Assembly: GCA_026001245.1 (NCBI GenBank)
Contig: BNZR01000063.1
Coordinates: 1-7,786 of the forward strand
Reading direction: 5' to 3'
Length of the DNA stretch: 7,786 nucleotides
Source of the DNA: Clostridia bacterium
GTDB taxonomy: Bacteria > Bacillota_A > Clostridia > Oscillospirales > UBA929
Position 1 is the first letter of the stretch; the number at the start of each line of letters is the position of its first letter. This document shows, piece after piece, positions 1 to 5,709 of this stretch. Both the position numbers and the translations under genes were made by a program. The notes below the pieces were generated by a model that saw nothing but the letters and a program-made list of their open reading frames with translations, did no database searches and had not been told where the DNA came from.

Positions 1-1636
1 ATGTACCCGGCGCAAGACCCGTTATGCTGGTACCCGTTACCGCCGTGTAGTCTGCGGCCGAGGATAGCTTATACTCCATGGCTGTGGTTACGCCCGTGAT
101 TTTGCCGTCATTGCCCGCAACCGTCACGTCTGTTTTGACCAAGTTTGCCGGTGCCGCCTGCGCGCCCTTGGACACGCTTAGGCTGAATCCCGCTCTTAGA
201 TTTGCCACGCTATTGGGTTCCACGCCCAGCGGGTTTAGATACACATATGGCGCATAATCGCCCGCCGCCAGACTGTTAAGATACGCCGCCTTAAGCGTAA
301 GCGTTTCGCCGGACAGCGTGTAGTCCGTGCCGCTTACCAGCGTATACGTGCCGTTTACCACGCTTTTCACCGTGTTGCCGTTTAGCGTAAGCGTTACTAC
401 TTTATCCGCAGTACTGCCCTTTGTAAAGCTGACTGTGGTCGGGCTTACCGTGCTGTCAGCGTACAGCACCGCGCCGTTTGAGCTGATATAGCTCGCGTTC
501 TTAGACGGGTCGGTCAGTTTGACATATACGATGTTCTTCGCTTTCGGATTAAGCGCTATGCCGCCGCTTGGATACGCCGCCCATGTTGACACGGACTGCG
601 CTTGCGCCAGCGTCAGCGCCGCCGAGGAGATGTAGTACTCTATCGTCACCGTGCCGCCGCTGTCGTCCTGCGCGGTAACAGTCGCGGTTTGCGTGTCTTT
701 GAAGAACAGCCCGAACGTGATTGTGTTTAGGAAGCTGGTGAAGCCATTCGTGCCTATTTTGACCTCCCCCGTGGGCGGGGTAGTGTCGGCGGGGATTGAC
801 ACCTTGCCGTAGTTAATCGTGATACTTTTGCTGACGTTTACAGCATCCTTGACTGTAATCGTGGCGATACCCGCAGCGACTGCCGCCGTGGGCGTGCCGG
901 AGATTACGCCCGCCGCGCTGATTGTAATCCCGGCGGGAAGACCCGCCGCGCTGAACGTATACGGCGTTGTTCCGCCGCTTGCCCCGCCCGACACGTTGAT
1001 ACTTGCAATCGCCGTGCCGACTGTGCTTTCCGGAATATTATAGCTGTTGCTGTCGGCGAAAGCCAGCGGCGCGTTGTAGGCGGCGATGGCTATCTCCGCT
1101 TGCGGGCTTGCGTAGTAATAATCGGTCGCTTTGTAGCGCACGTAGCCCTCCGCGTAATCCTCGTAGCCCTCCTGCTTGACAACTTTGAGGTCGGCGTAAA
1201 TAACCGTATCGCTATTGTATAAAGAGCCGCCGGTTACGGCAAACTCGGATTGATAGTCGCCCACTTCGGCTATAAGATTGATTAGCACGCCGTACTCGTA
1301 CGTTGCGTCCTCGTCGTCGCTGTCCTTGTAGCTGTAGACGTCGCCGCTGTAGTTCGCCTGCCAGTCAACGACAAAGTTTTCTATGTAGCCGGGCATGGTC
1401 AGATTCAGCGTTTCGGTAGCGTTTGTGACTGTACCCGTCACCGTAACGGTGGGTCTTCCGTCCACTGTGTCATACACAGCGGTAAGACCGTCCACCGCGT
1501 TTAGCGTTGACAACAGTTCGTCCAAGGTTGTTGACTCCGGCTCCGCGTAGGCCGTAATCGGCGCGAGGGACAGCACCATGGTTACCGCCACGAATAAAGC
1601 AAGCGCCTTCTTGCCAAGCCGTTTAAATGTAGTCAT
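1..1636 (-). CDS. Secreted multi-domain surface protein with Ig-like and X2 modules (3' end beyond window)
   Basis: An uninterrupted minus-strand frame of 545 codons starts at ATG 1636 and leaves the window still open, so the C-terminus is missing. A purine-rich ribosome site (GGGGGGAAG) ends about 5 bases before the ATG. Residues 1-31 form a Sec signal peptide: basic start (KRLGKK), hydrophobic core, and a probable cleavage after ITAYA. Residues 32-187 are an unrecognised acidic, Tyr-rich domain. Residues about 188-277 resemble a He_PIG Ig-fold domain (GLPAGITIS...GVISGTPT). Residues 286-394 look like a bacterial Ig-like domain, starting with a DTTPPTG linker. Residues 395-470 resemble a CBM_X2 module (SPTTVSFTKGS, LVSGTDYTLSG, YLNSLAAGDY). 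Residues 485-545 begin another repeat-type domain (TTAMEYKLS...YTAVTGTSITGLAPGT). I infer a cell-surface adhesin-like or polysaccharide-associated protein. No enzyme domain or anchor is visible; any anchor (LPXTG or SLH) would lie beyond the edge. A terminator separates it from the upstream regulator gene, so it is probably transcribed alone. Confidence 0.9.
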   Translation of the reverse strand, partial: MTTFKRLGKKALALFVAVTMVLSLAPITAYAEPESTTLDELLSTLNAVDGLTAVYDTVDGRPTVTVTGTVTNATETLNLTMPGYIENFVVDWQANYSGDVYSYKDSDDEDATYEYGVLINLIAEVGDYQSEFAVTGGSLYNSDTVIYADLKVVKQEGYEDYAEGYVRYKATDYYYASPQAEIAIAAYNAPLAFADSNSYNIPESTVGTAIASINVSGGASGGTTPYTFSAAGLPAGITISAAGVISGTPTAAVAAGIATITVKDAVNVSKSITINYGKVSIPADTTPPTGEVKIGTNGFTSFLNTITFGLFFKDTQTATVTAQDDSGGTVTIEYYISSAALTLAQAQSVSTWAAYPSGGIALNPKAKNIVYVKLTDPSKNASYISSNGAVLYADSTVSPTTVSFTKGSTADKVVTLTLNGNTVKSVVNGTYTLVSGTDYTLSGETLTLKAAYLNSLAAGDYAPYVYLNPLGVEPNSVANLRAGFSLSVSKGAQAAPANLVKTDVTVAGNDGKITGVTTAMEYKLSSAADYTAVTGTSITGLAPGT

Positions 1637-1666
1637 AATTTCTTCCCCCCGCATTGTGTGTGGCTA

Positions 1667-1759
1667 TGTCCCCGTAGGGGCAAACGTCCCTCGTCCGCGT
1701 TTGGTTGGGGGGCGTTTGGGTGTTTGCGGGCGAACAAGACGTTCTCCCCTACGGGGACA
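1667..1759. repeat. Large inverted repeat made of two head-to-head REP-like elements in the 5' leader of the surface gene
   Basis: The 14-base arm TGTCCCCGTAGGGG (1667-1680) is matched exactly by its reverse complement CCCCTACGGGGACA (1746-1759). After two mismatches the pairing continues for six bases (AACGTC 1683-1688 with GACGTT 1738-1743). Each half also contains its own small hairpin: CAAACG/CGTTTG (1681-1686 with 1698-1703) and GGGcGAAC/GTTCtCCC (1728-1735 with 1741-1748). This looks like two copies of a short palindromic interspersed element (type GTAGGGGCGAAC...GTTCGCCC) in opposite orientation. It lies between the predicted promoter and the ATG of the surface gene, so the leader RNA could form a long hairpin. 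Whether it is functional or a passive repeat is not shown. Confidence 0.8.
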
Positions 1760-1775
1760 CACTCTTCCGGCTACT

Positions 1776-1784
1776 ATTGTAACA
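1776..1784 (-). promoter_or_regulatory. Possible extended -10 promoter for the surface protein gene
   Basis: On the minus strand TGT-TACAAT is an extended -10 element (TG at 1784-1783, -10 at 1781-1776; five of six match TATAAT). No good -35 lies 17 bases upstream, as expected of an extended -10 promoter. It sits just downstream of the terminator of the preceding operon and would give a leader of about 130 bases that contains the inverted repeat. Prediction only. Confidence 0.35.
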
Positions 1785-1795
1785 CACAAACACGC

Positions 1796-1831
1796 AAAAA
1801 AGAGAAAGGTTGCGGAATCCTAACCTTTCTC
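1796..1831 (-). terminator. Rho-independent terminator of the kinase/regulator operon
   Basis: Read on the minus strand, a perfect 10-bp stem GAGAAAGGTT/AACCTTTCTC (1831-1822 with 1811-1802) with a 10-base loop is followed at once by six T residues (1801-1796). This is a textbook intrinsic terminator for leftward transcription. Its stem includes part of the stop codon of the response regulator (1830-1832), so the gene ends inside the terminator and the surface gene downstream needs its own promoter. Confidence 0.9.
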
Positions 1832-2516
1832 AAATGGATGCGGGGGGGGGGGAATATGTACGGGCGAACGCCGTTTTGTGTACGGCGGTTATCTCGAACC
1901 CGCAGTCCGCGATTTTGCCGCGCAGGCGCGAGATTTGGTACTTAACGGCGTTGTCGTTTTCGTTCATGCTGTGTCCCCACACGCGCTCGTAGAGGTATTC
2001 CGTGTCCAGCGGCCGCCCTTCGTGCTGGGTAAACAGCAACAGCAGAGCGAATTCCTTTTGGGTAAGCAACAGGTCAACGCCGTCGGTGTAAGCTCTGCCG
2101 GACAGCGGGTCCAGCGTAAGCCTGCCTTTGTCGATTCGTTGCGGCACGCGTGACGCTTTGTCCAGCAGGACTTTAATCCGCGCCAGCAAAATGTTCAGGT
2201 CGTAGGGCTTGGTGAGGTAGTCGTCGCCCCCGGCCTCGAAGCCGTCTAAGATGTCGGGGGTTTCGTCCTTCGCGCTTAGGAACAGCACGGGCGGCTCGCC
2301 GCTGTCGCCGCGCAGGTTGGCGCACCACGCAACGCCGTTGCCATCGGGCAGCATAACGTCCAGCACGATTAAGTCGGGCTGTTGGGTTGTCAGGATGGCC
2401 GAGGCGGCCTGTAAGGTGTCGGCTTCGAGTACGCGGTATCCGGCGCGGGTGAGTTTGTCGCGGTTGATGGTCATGATATGGGGGTTGTCTTCAACTAGCA
2501 AAATCACAGCTTCCAT
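1830..2516 (-). CDS. OmpR/PhoB-type response regulator (receiver + winged-helix DNA-binding domain), altered C-terminus
   Basis: A 228-residue cytoplasmic transcription factor of a two-component system. The receiver domain spans residues 1-120: acidic pair E9/D10, phospho-acceptor D53 (LIVLDVMLPDGNG), S81 in the Thr/Ser position, K103 in the KPYD motif. A winged-helix domain covers about 132-216, with LTQKEFALLLLF, a VWG turn and the recognition-helix region NAVKYQISRLRGKI. I chose ATG 2516 because MEAVILLVEDN is the usual family start and AGGAGA lies about 10 bases upstream. A GTG at 2558 in the same frame lies inside a palindrome with no ribosome site. The gene follows the damaged kinase, overlapping its frame by 26 bases. 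The end is odd: family members usually close with a KTGYRL-like strand, but here homology stops at HKT and the tail AFARTYSPPPASI comes from repeat-like DNA and a G tract. The last wing strand may be impaired. Targets are unknown; the adjacent surface gene is a guess. Confidence 0.9.
   Translation of the reverse strand: MEAVILLVEDNPHIMTINRDKLTRAGYRVLEADTLQAASAILTTQQPDLIVLDVMLPDGNGVAWCANLRGDSGEPPVLFLSAKDETPDILDGFEAGGDDYLTKPYDLNILLARIKVLLDKASRVPQRIDKGRLTLDPLSGRAYTDGVDLLLTQKEFALLLLFTQHEGRPLDTEYLYERVWGHSMNENDNAVKYQISRLRGKIADCGFEITAVHKTAFARTYSPPPASI
1842..1852. repeat. 11-base G homopolymer in the 3' end of the response regulator gene
   Basis: Eleven consecutive G residues on the plus strand encode the SPPP part of the regulator's tail. 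Such a tract is prone to slipped-strand mispairing and to sequencing error. Gaining or losing one base would alter only the last few residues and the stop position, not the receiver or most of the DNA-binding domain. Confidence 0.9.
1857..1877. repeat. Probable half-copy of the REP-like element inside the response regulator gene
   Basis: The plus-strand stretch containing CGGGCGAAC (1861-1869) followed by GCCGTT resembles one half of the palindromic element seen in the neighbouring intergenic region; the same 9-mer CGGGCGAAC recurs at 1727-1735. It falls exactly where the regulator's homology to OmpR-type C-termini stops. Nine shared bases are limited evidence, so this is a hypothesis. Confidence 0.4.
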
Positions 2517-3588
2517 AACTCTCCACTCTCCTCTCTCCACTATTATCGAACTCCGCACGGAGTTCGATAAGCCCGTTTTTGGTGTGTTTGCCCGCGTTGG
2601 CGCATAGGTTTACCAGCACCTGCACGATCATGTCGGCGTTGGCGGCTACTTTTGGGCAGTTTGGTTGGCATATGGTTGCCAGTTTGTTGTTGTTTTTTTG
2701 CAAAATCGGCGCGCAGACGGCGGCGGCGCGGTCTAATATGTCTTGCGGGCGGGTGGGTATTCTCTCGATGCCGGTGTGTTTGCCGGAGTGCAGTACCTGC
2801 CCGGCAAGCTCCGCAAGGCGGCGCGCCTCGGCCTGCACCACGCGCAGATTTTTTACGGATTGCGCGTTTGTCTCGCCCGCTTCGATTTCCTCCTCCGTCT
2901 GCTGTGCGTAGCCGCTCATGATTGTCAGCGGGGTGCGGATTTCGTGGGTGATGTTGGCCAAATAGTCGGATTTCATGCGCGACAGACTGTCCAGCATAGC
3001 GTTTTCGGCGGCCAGTACGCGCTCGGACTCGCGGGCGGTTAGCATGGCCTGCTCGGTTTCGGCATGCTCGATGGACAGCAATAGCGCGTAGCAGAACACG
3101 AAAAACATCATGCCGATGGGCGTGATGAAAGCATGCCCGATAAGCCGCTCGAACAGCACAATACCGCGATAGTACAGAATGTCATACAATCCCGGCAGGG
3201 CTATCCCCAGTACGCCCAGGAACCCCAGCAAATGCTTCCTGCCGCCGCCGCGCATTGAGATGGCCAGCCGTATCACGGTGTACACGATAAGCAACGAGGA
3301 CGCGGCTTCAAAGTATCCTAGAATCCCGGTGAAAAACACGGTGTCGGTGAACAACGTAATCAGCGTGTACACGCCGACCAAAGCGGCGAAGCCGCGCAGA
3401 ACCCATTTGTGGTAGGTGCGGGGGAACAACGTGCGGAACGCCGCCAGCTTTATTACGTGCCGCTGTATGTTGTCCGGCGTGCCGATTATAACATTCGGCG
3501 GCCAGCCGCCGTCGTTGCTGTGGACAAAATTTGCCGCAGGCCTCCGTTTTTTCTTTATATTATATACGCGCGGGCAATTTTTTTTCAA
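2491..3588 (-). CDS. Truncated 7TMR-DISM-type sensor histidine kinase, probably a pseudogene
   Basis: The frame gives 365 residues from a TTG at 3588. Residues about 62-170 hold roughly four hydrophobic segments and end in ITPIGMMFFVFCYALLLS, which resembles the C-terminal half of the seven-helix 7TMR-DISM sensor region. A dimerisation/phospho-acceptor domain follows, with H215 in NITHEIRTPLT, and an N box at 327-339 (NLCANAGKHTKNG). The rest of the ATPase domain is absent: no DxGxG (G1), F or G2 box. After KHTKNG the frame enters a perfect palindrome and stops within the regulator gene. The N-terminus is also short: the extracellular domain and first helices expected of the family are missing. 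TTG 3588 has no ribosome site and coincides with a promoter -35, and no good in-frame start follows the GGAGG at 3545-3541. Autophosphorylation is not expected. I infer a decayed sensor once paired with the downstream regulator; the start coordinate is only the limit of the open frame. Confidence 0.7.
   Translation of the reverse strand: MKKNCPRVYNIKKKRRPAANFVHSNDGGWPPNVIIGTPDNIQRHVIKLAAFRTLFPRTYHKWVLRGFAALVGVYTLITLFTDTVFFTGILGYFEAASSLLIVYTVIRLAISMRGGGRKHLLGFLGVLGIALPGLYDILYYRGIVLFERLIGHAFITPIGMMFFVFCYALLLSIEHAETEQAMLTARESERVLAAENAMLDSLSRMKSDYLANITHEIRTPLTIMSGYAQQTEEEIEAGETNAQSVKNLRVVQAEARRLAELAGQVLHSGKHTGIERIPTRPQDILDRAAAVCAPILQKNNNKLATICQPNCPKVAANADMIVQVLVNLCANAGKHTKNGLIELRAEFDNSGERRVESYGSCDFAS
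2519..2540 (-). repeat. GA-rich direct repeat carrying the ribosome site of the response regulator
   Basis: On the minus strand GTGGAGAG occurs twice (2540-2533 and 2526-2519), separated by AGGAGA (2532-2527). The AGGAGA, about 10 bases before ATG 2516, is the likeliest Shine-Dalgarno sequence. The repeat begins two bases after the adjacent palindrome and may belong to the same inserted element. Confidence 0.6.
2543..2570. repeat. Perfect palindrome at the kinase truncation point
   Basis: The arms TTATCGAACTCCG (2543-2555) and CGGAGTTCGATAA (2558-2570) are exact reverse complements of 13 bases separated by only CA. In the kinase frame it is translated as LIELRAEFDN and replaces the expected remainder of the ATPase domain. 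No T run follows on either strand, so it is not an intrinsic terminator. It could be the remnant of a mobile palindromic element, or an mRNA hairpin just upstream of the regulator's ribosome site. Confidence 0.9.
3559..3588 (-). promoter_or_regulatory. Sigma-70-type promoter for the leftward kinase/regulator operon
   Basis: On the minus strand the -35 TTGAAA (3588-3583) and a perfect -10 TATAAT (3564-3559) are 18 bases apart. Transcription would start near 3552, just before a GGAGG ribosome site at 3545-3541. No start codon in the kinase frame sits at a normal distance from that site, which supports loss of the original 5' coding sequence. Confidence 0.7.
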
Positions 3589-3608
3589 GGCAAATTTTTA
3601 AAGGATGC

Positions 3609-3637
3609 TTGACAACGCCGGCGAATTGTGATACAAG
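3609..3637 (+). promoter_or_regulatory. Sigma-70-type promoter for the HD-GYP operon
   Basis: A perfect -35 TTGACA (3609-3614) is followed after 17 bases by TACAAG (3632-3637), preceded by TG at 3629-3630, which makes an extended -10. Predicted start near 3644 gives a leader of about 34 bases before ATG 3678. Its -35 lies only 20 bases from the -35 of the divergent leftward promoter, with AT-rich sequence between them. Confidence 0.65.
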
Positions 3638-3667
3638 ATATAGTGTGGGGGCGCGAATTTCGGTACC

Positions 3668-3673
3668 GGGAGG
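3668..3673 (+). promoter_or_regulatory. Ribosome binding site that fixes the start of the HD-GYP gene
   Basis: GGGAGG ends four bases before ATG 3678. It decides in favour of this start: the same frame is open upstream to 3531, but the extra 49 residues would cross both promoters and resemble no receiver domain. Confidence 0.75.
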
Positions 3674-3677
3674 CTAT

Positions 3678-4736
3678 ATGAAGACCATATTTATCGTTGA
3701 CGACAACCAGACCAACCTTGTCGCCGCGCAACAGGCGTTGTCAGGTACATACAAGACCTTACAGATTACGTCGGCGGCGCGGATGTTCGCCCTGCTTGAA
3801 AAAATCGAGCCGGACCTGATTCTGCTGGACATCGACATGCCCGAAACCACCGGCTTTGAGGCGATGGAACAGCTTCAGAATTCCCCAAAATTCAAAGCCA
3901 TACCGGTAATCTTTCTAACCGCCGCGAACGACGAGGCGACCGAGGTGCGCGGGTTCGAGCTGGGGGCGGTTGATTTTATCAGCAAGCCGTTTTCAAAGCC
4001 CATTTTGCTAAAACGGCTTGAAACCCACATCGGGATAGACGCGATAGTCAAGCAACGCACCGCCGAGGTCGAGCGGCACCGCGCCGACAACGAAAGGCTG
4101 AAAAACGGCATAATCACCGTACTGGCGGAAGTGGTCGAAGAGCGCGACAACGTTACGGGCGGGCATATCTACAGGACGCAGAAGTATCTTGAAATCCTTC
4201 TGCACGCCGTGAAGGAGCGCGGGGTCTACGCCCAGCAGACGGCGAACTTGGATCTGCCGCTTATGTTGCCCTCGGCGCAGATGCACGACATCGGCAAGAT
4301 TGTTGTCTCGGACTTGATACTAAACAAGGCCGGGAAGCTGACGGACGAGGAATACGAGATTATCAAAACTCATTCGGCGGAGGGCGAGCGGATTATCGAC
4401 AGGGTTGCGCAGGAGGTCGGCGAAAACAACGACGAGTTCTTGGCCTACGCCCGTTCGTTTGCCGGGACGCACCACGAAAAATGGAACGGCAAGGGCTATC
4501 CGTCGGGCCTGTCGGGCGAGGACATTCCGCTTTCGGGGCGCGCCATGGCCATAGTCGATGTGTATGACGCGCTGACAAGCGAGCGTCCGTACAAAAAGGC
4601 GTTTACGCACGAGGAAGCCGTGGAAATTATCAAAAACGACAGCGGCACCGCGTTTGACCCGAAGCTTGTGGAGGTATTTTTAGAGGTTTCGGAGGATTTT
4701 TGGATCAACTCGATAGTGGAGGCGCGAGATGAGTAA
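3678..4736 (+). CDS. Response regulator with HD-GYP output domain, predicted c-di-GMP phosphodiesterase (RpfG-like architecture)
   Basis: A 352-residue cytoplasmic protein. Residues 1-118 are a receiver domain: D8/D9 acidic pocket, phospho-acceptor D51 (LILLDIDMPETTGF), T81, K103 (SKPFSKPILL). A short helical, probably coiled-coil linker (about 122-143) leads to an HD-GYP domain at about 145-345. Visible motifs are TGGHIYRTQ (H163), the metal-binding pair HDIGK (H203/D204), H232 in KTHSAEGERII, HHEKW (H265/H266), the signature GKGYPSGLSGEDIP (271-284) and DVYDALTSERPYK. Canonical HD-GYP proteins hydrolyse cyclic di-GMP, and all main catalytic motifs are present, so activity is likely; the substrate has not been tested. 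No DNA-binding domain is present, so output is through second-messenger level rather than direct transcription. It is first in a three-gene operon and overlaps the lipid-kinase-like gene by 8 bases. The hybrid kinase two genes down is the natural candidate to control its phosphorylation. Confidence 0.95.
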   Translation: MKTIFIVDDNQTNLVAAQQALSGTYKTLQITSAARMFALLEKIEPDLILLDIDMPETTGFEAMEQLQNSPKFKAIPVIFLTAANDEATEVRGFELGAVDFISKPFSKPILLKRLETHIGIDAIVKQRTAEVERHRADNERLKNGIITVLAEVVEERDNVTGGHIYRTQKYLEILLHAVKERGVYAQQTANLDLPLMLPSAQMHDIGKIVVSDLILNKAGKLTDEEYEIIKTHSAEGERIIDRVAQEVGENNDEFLAYARSFAGTHHEKWNGKGYPSGLSGEDIPLSGRAMAIVDVYDALTSERPYKKAFTHEEAVEIIKNDSGTAFDPKLVEVFLEVSEDFWINSIVEARDE

Positions 4737-5709
4737 AAGAAACATGCGTCATTTTTTCGTAATCAACCCGAAAAGCTTTATCACCGCGAAGGACTGGAGG
4801 ACTTTTCTGCTTTCGGTCGAGCGGTGTTTTTCCGTGGGCAAACGGGCGGAATACAAAACCTACATCTCGCGCTTTCCGCGTGACGCGATTGCCGCGGTGC
4901 GGCGGTATATCGCAAGCGTGCCGCCGGAGGAGACCGTGCGCGTTTACGCCGTGGGCGGCGACGGTATACTTTTCGACTGCTTAAACGGAATTGTGAACTA
5001 TCCCAACGCCGAGCTTGCCAGCGTTCCTTACGGCAACGCCAACGATTTTGTCCGCGCCTTCGGCGAAGGACACGCGGATAAATTCCGCGACATAAAAGCC
5101 CTGTCAACCGCGCCGACCATTCTTACGGACATTTTACAATGCGGGGTGAACTACGCTATTTCAAATTGCTCGCTGGGGCTTGAAGCGGCGGCGGTTATCC
5201 GCATGAACTGGCTATCCAGAATTCTTAGCAAGATGCACAACCGCCGCAAGCTTATCCCGCTGCTTTATAAGTTCGGGGCGGTTGTGCATTTGCTTGACCG
5301 GGGCAGATTCATACAGGAGTACGAGGTCACGCTGGACGGCGAGAACCTTTCGGGTAGGTATGTAAATATAAACGTGGGCAATATCTTCGGCAACGGCGGA
5401 AGCAACTCGCCAAGCCCTTACGCCTTGCCTGACGACGGTATTGCAAACGTGATATTTCTAAACGCAACATCCGCCCCGAAGGTAGTTTCGATTATCTCGG
5501 ACTATTGCTCGGGGGGCTACGAACGGCACCCGAAATCGTTTTTTGCGAAGGAATTTAAAGAGATGCGCGTAAAAAGCCGTGAGCCGATGTATGTTGTTTT
5601 GGACGGCGAAAGCTTTTTCTCAAGAGATTTTTCGATGAAGATATTGCCTAAGGCGGTAAAAATAGTCGCGCCGCCCGGTTTGACCTATGTCAGGAGGGAA
5701 GAAAGATGA
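4729..5709 (+). CDS. Diacylglycerol/lipid-kinase-fold protein (DAGK/LCB5 family) with altered nucleotide-binding motifs
   Basis: A 326-residue soluble protein, close to the usual 290-330 of bacterial YegS/DgkB-like lipid kinases. In family order it shows FFVINPKS at 9-16, the glycine-rich motif GGDGILFDCLNGIV at 76-89, VPYGNANDFVRAFG at 99-112, PDDGIANVIFL at 234-244, and the C-terminal LDGE at 291-294 followed by a beta-rich tail ending in KIVAP. Family members phosphorylate diacylglycerol or related lipids at the membrane using ATP. Two motifs deviate: GGDGT(L)NE is GGDGILFD, with Ile for the usual Thr, and GTGNDF is GNANDF. Activity, nucleotide or lipid may therefore differ, or the protein may act as a sensor. 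ATG 4729 lies in the preceding stop region (ATGAGTAA), with GGAGG six bases upstream. Its stop overlaps the next start in ATGA, so it is translationally coupled on both sides. That placement suggests a role in the same signalling unit. Confidence 0.88.
   Translation: MSKRNMRHFFVINPKSFITAKDWRTFLLSVERCFSVGKRAEYKTYISRFPRDAIAAVRRYIASVPPEETVRVYAVGGDGILFDCLNGIVNYPNAELASVPYGNANDFVRAFGEGHADKFRDIKALSTAPTILTDILQCGVNYAISNCSLGLEAAAVIRMNWLSRILSKMHNRRKLIPLLYKFGAVVHLLDRGRFIQEYEVTLDGENLSGRYVNINVGNIFGNGGSNSPSPYALPDDGIANVIFLNATSAPKVVSIISDYCSGGYERHPKSFFAKEFKEMRVKSREPMYVVLDGESFFSRDFSMKILPKAVKIVAPPGLTYVRREER
5692..5697 (+). promoter_or_regulatory. Ribosome binding site of the hybrid kinase
   Basis: A perfect AGGAGG inside the end of the lipid-kinase-like gene lies 8 bases before ATG 5706. 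It supports efficient independent initiation in addition to coupling through the ATGA overlap. Confidence 0.8.

Noticed and set aside
819..1043. 74-residue hydrophobic plus-strand frame under the surface gene
   Set aside because: It is antisense to the He_PIG domain; the Ala/Val/Ile-rich product reflects reverse reading of GC-rich Gly/Ala codons.
1667..1759. Inverted repeat as a CRISPR array or riboswitch
   Set aside because: There are only two repeat halves, in opposite orientation, with no regular spacers and no recognisable conserved aptamer core.
1578..1992. Overlapping plus-strand frames between 1578 and 1992 (about 60-95 residues)
   Set aside because: They run through the start of the surface gene, the inverted repeat, the terminator and the end of the regulator on the other strand, and their products resemble nothing recognisable.
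2517..2558. GTG start at 2558 for the response regulator
   Set aside because: It lies inside the palindrome without a ribosome site. ATG 2516 gives the usual family N-terminus and has AGGAGA upstream.
2543..2570. Palindrome as an intrinsic terminator
   Set aside because: No T run follows on either strand, and the regulator gene starts just downstream on the minus strand.
3531..3677. 49-residue N-terminal extension of the HD-GYP frame from 3531
   Set aside because: It spans both divergent promoters, has no ribosome site and does not match a receiver domain. ATG 3678 follows GGGAGG and starts with the typical MKTIFIVDDN.
3875..5107. Minus-strand frames of 61-108 residues beneath the HD-GYP and lipid-kinase genes
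   Set aside because: They are antisense to genes with clear conserved motifs, and their Arg/Pro-rich composition is typical of shadow translation.
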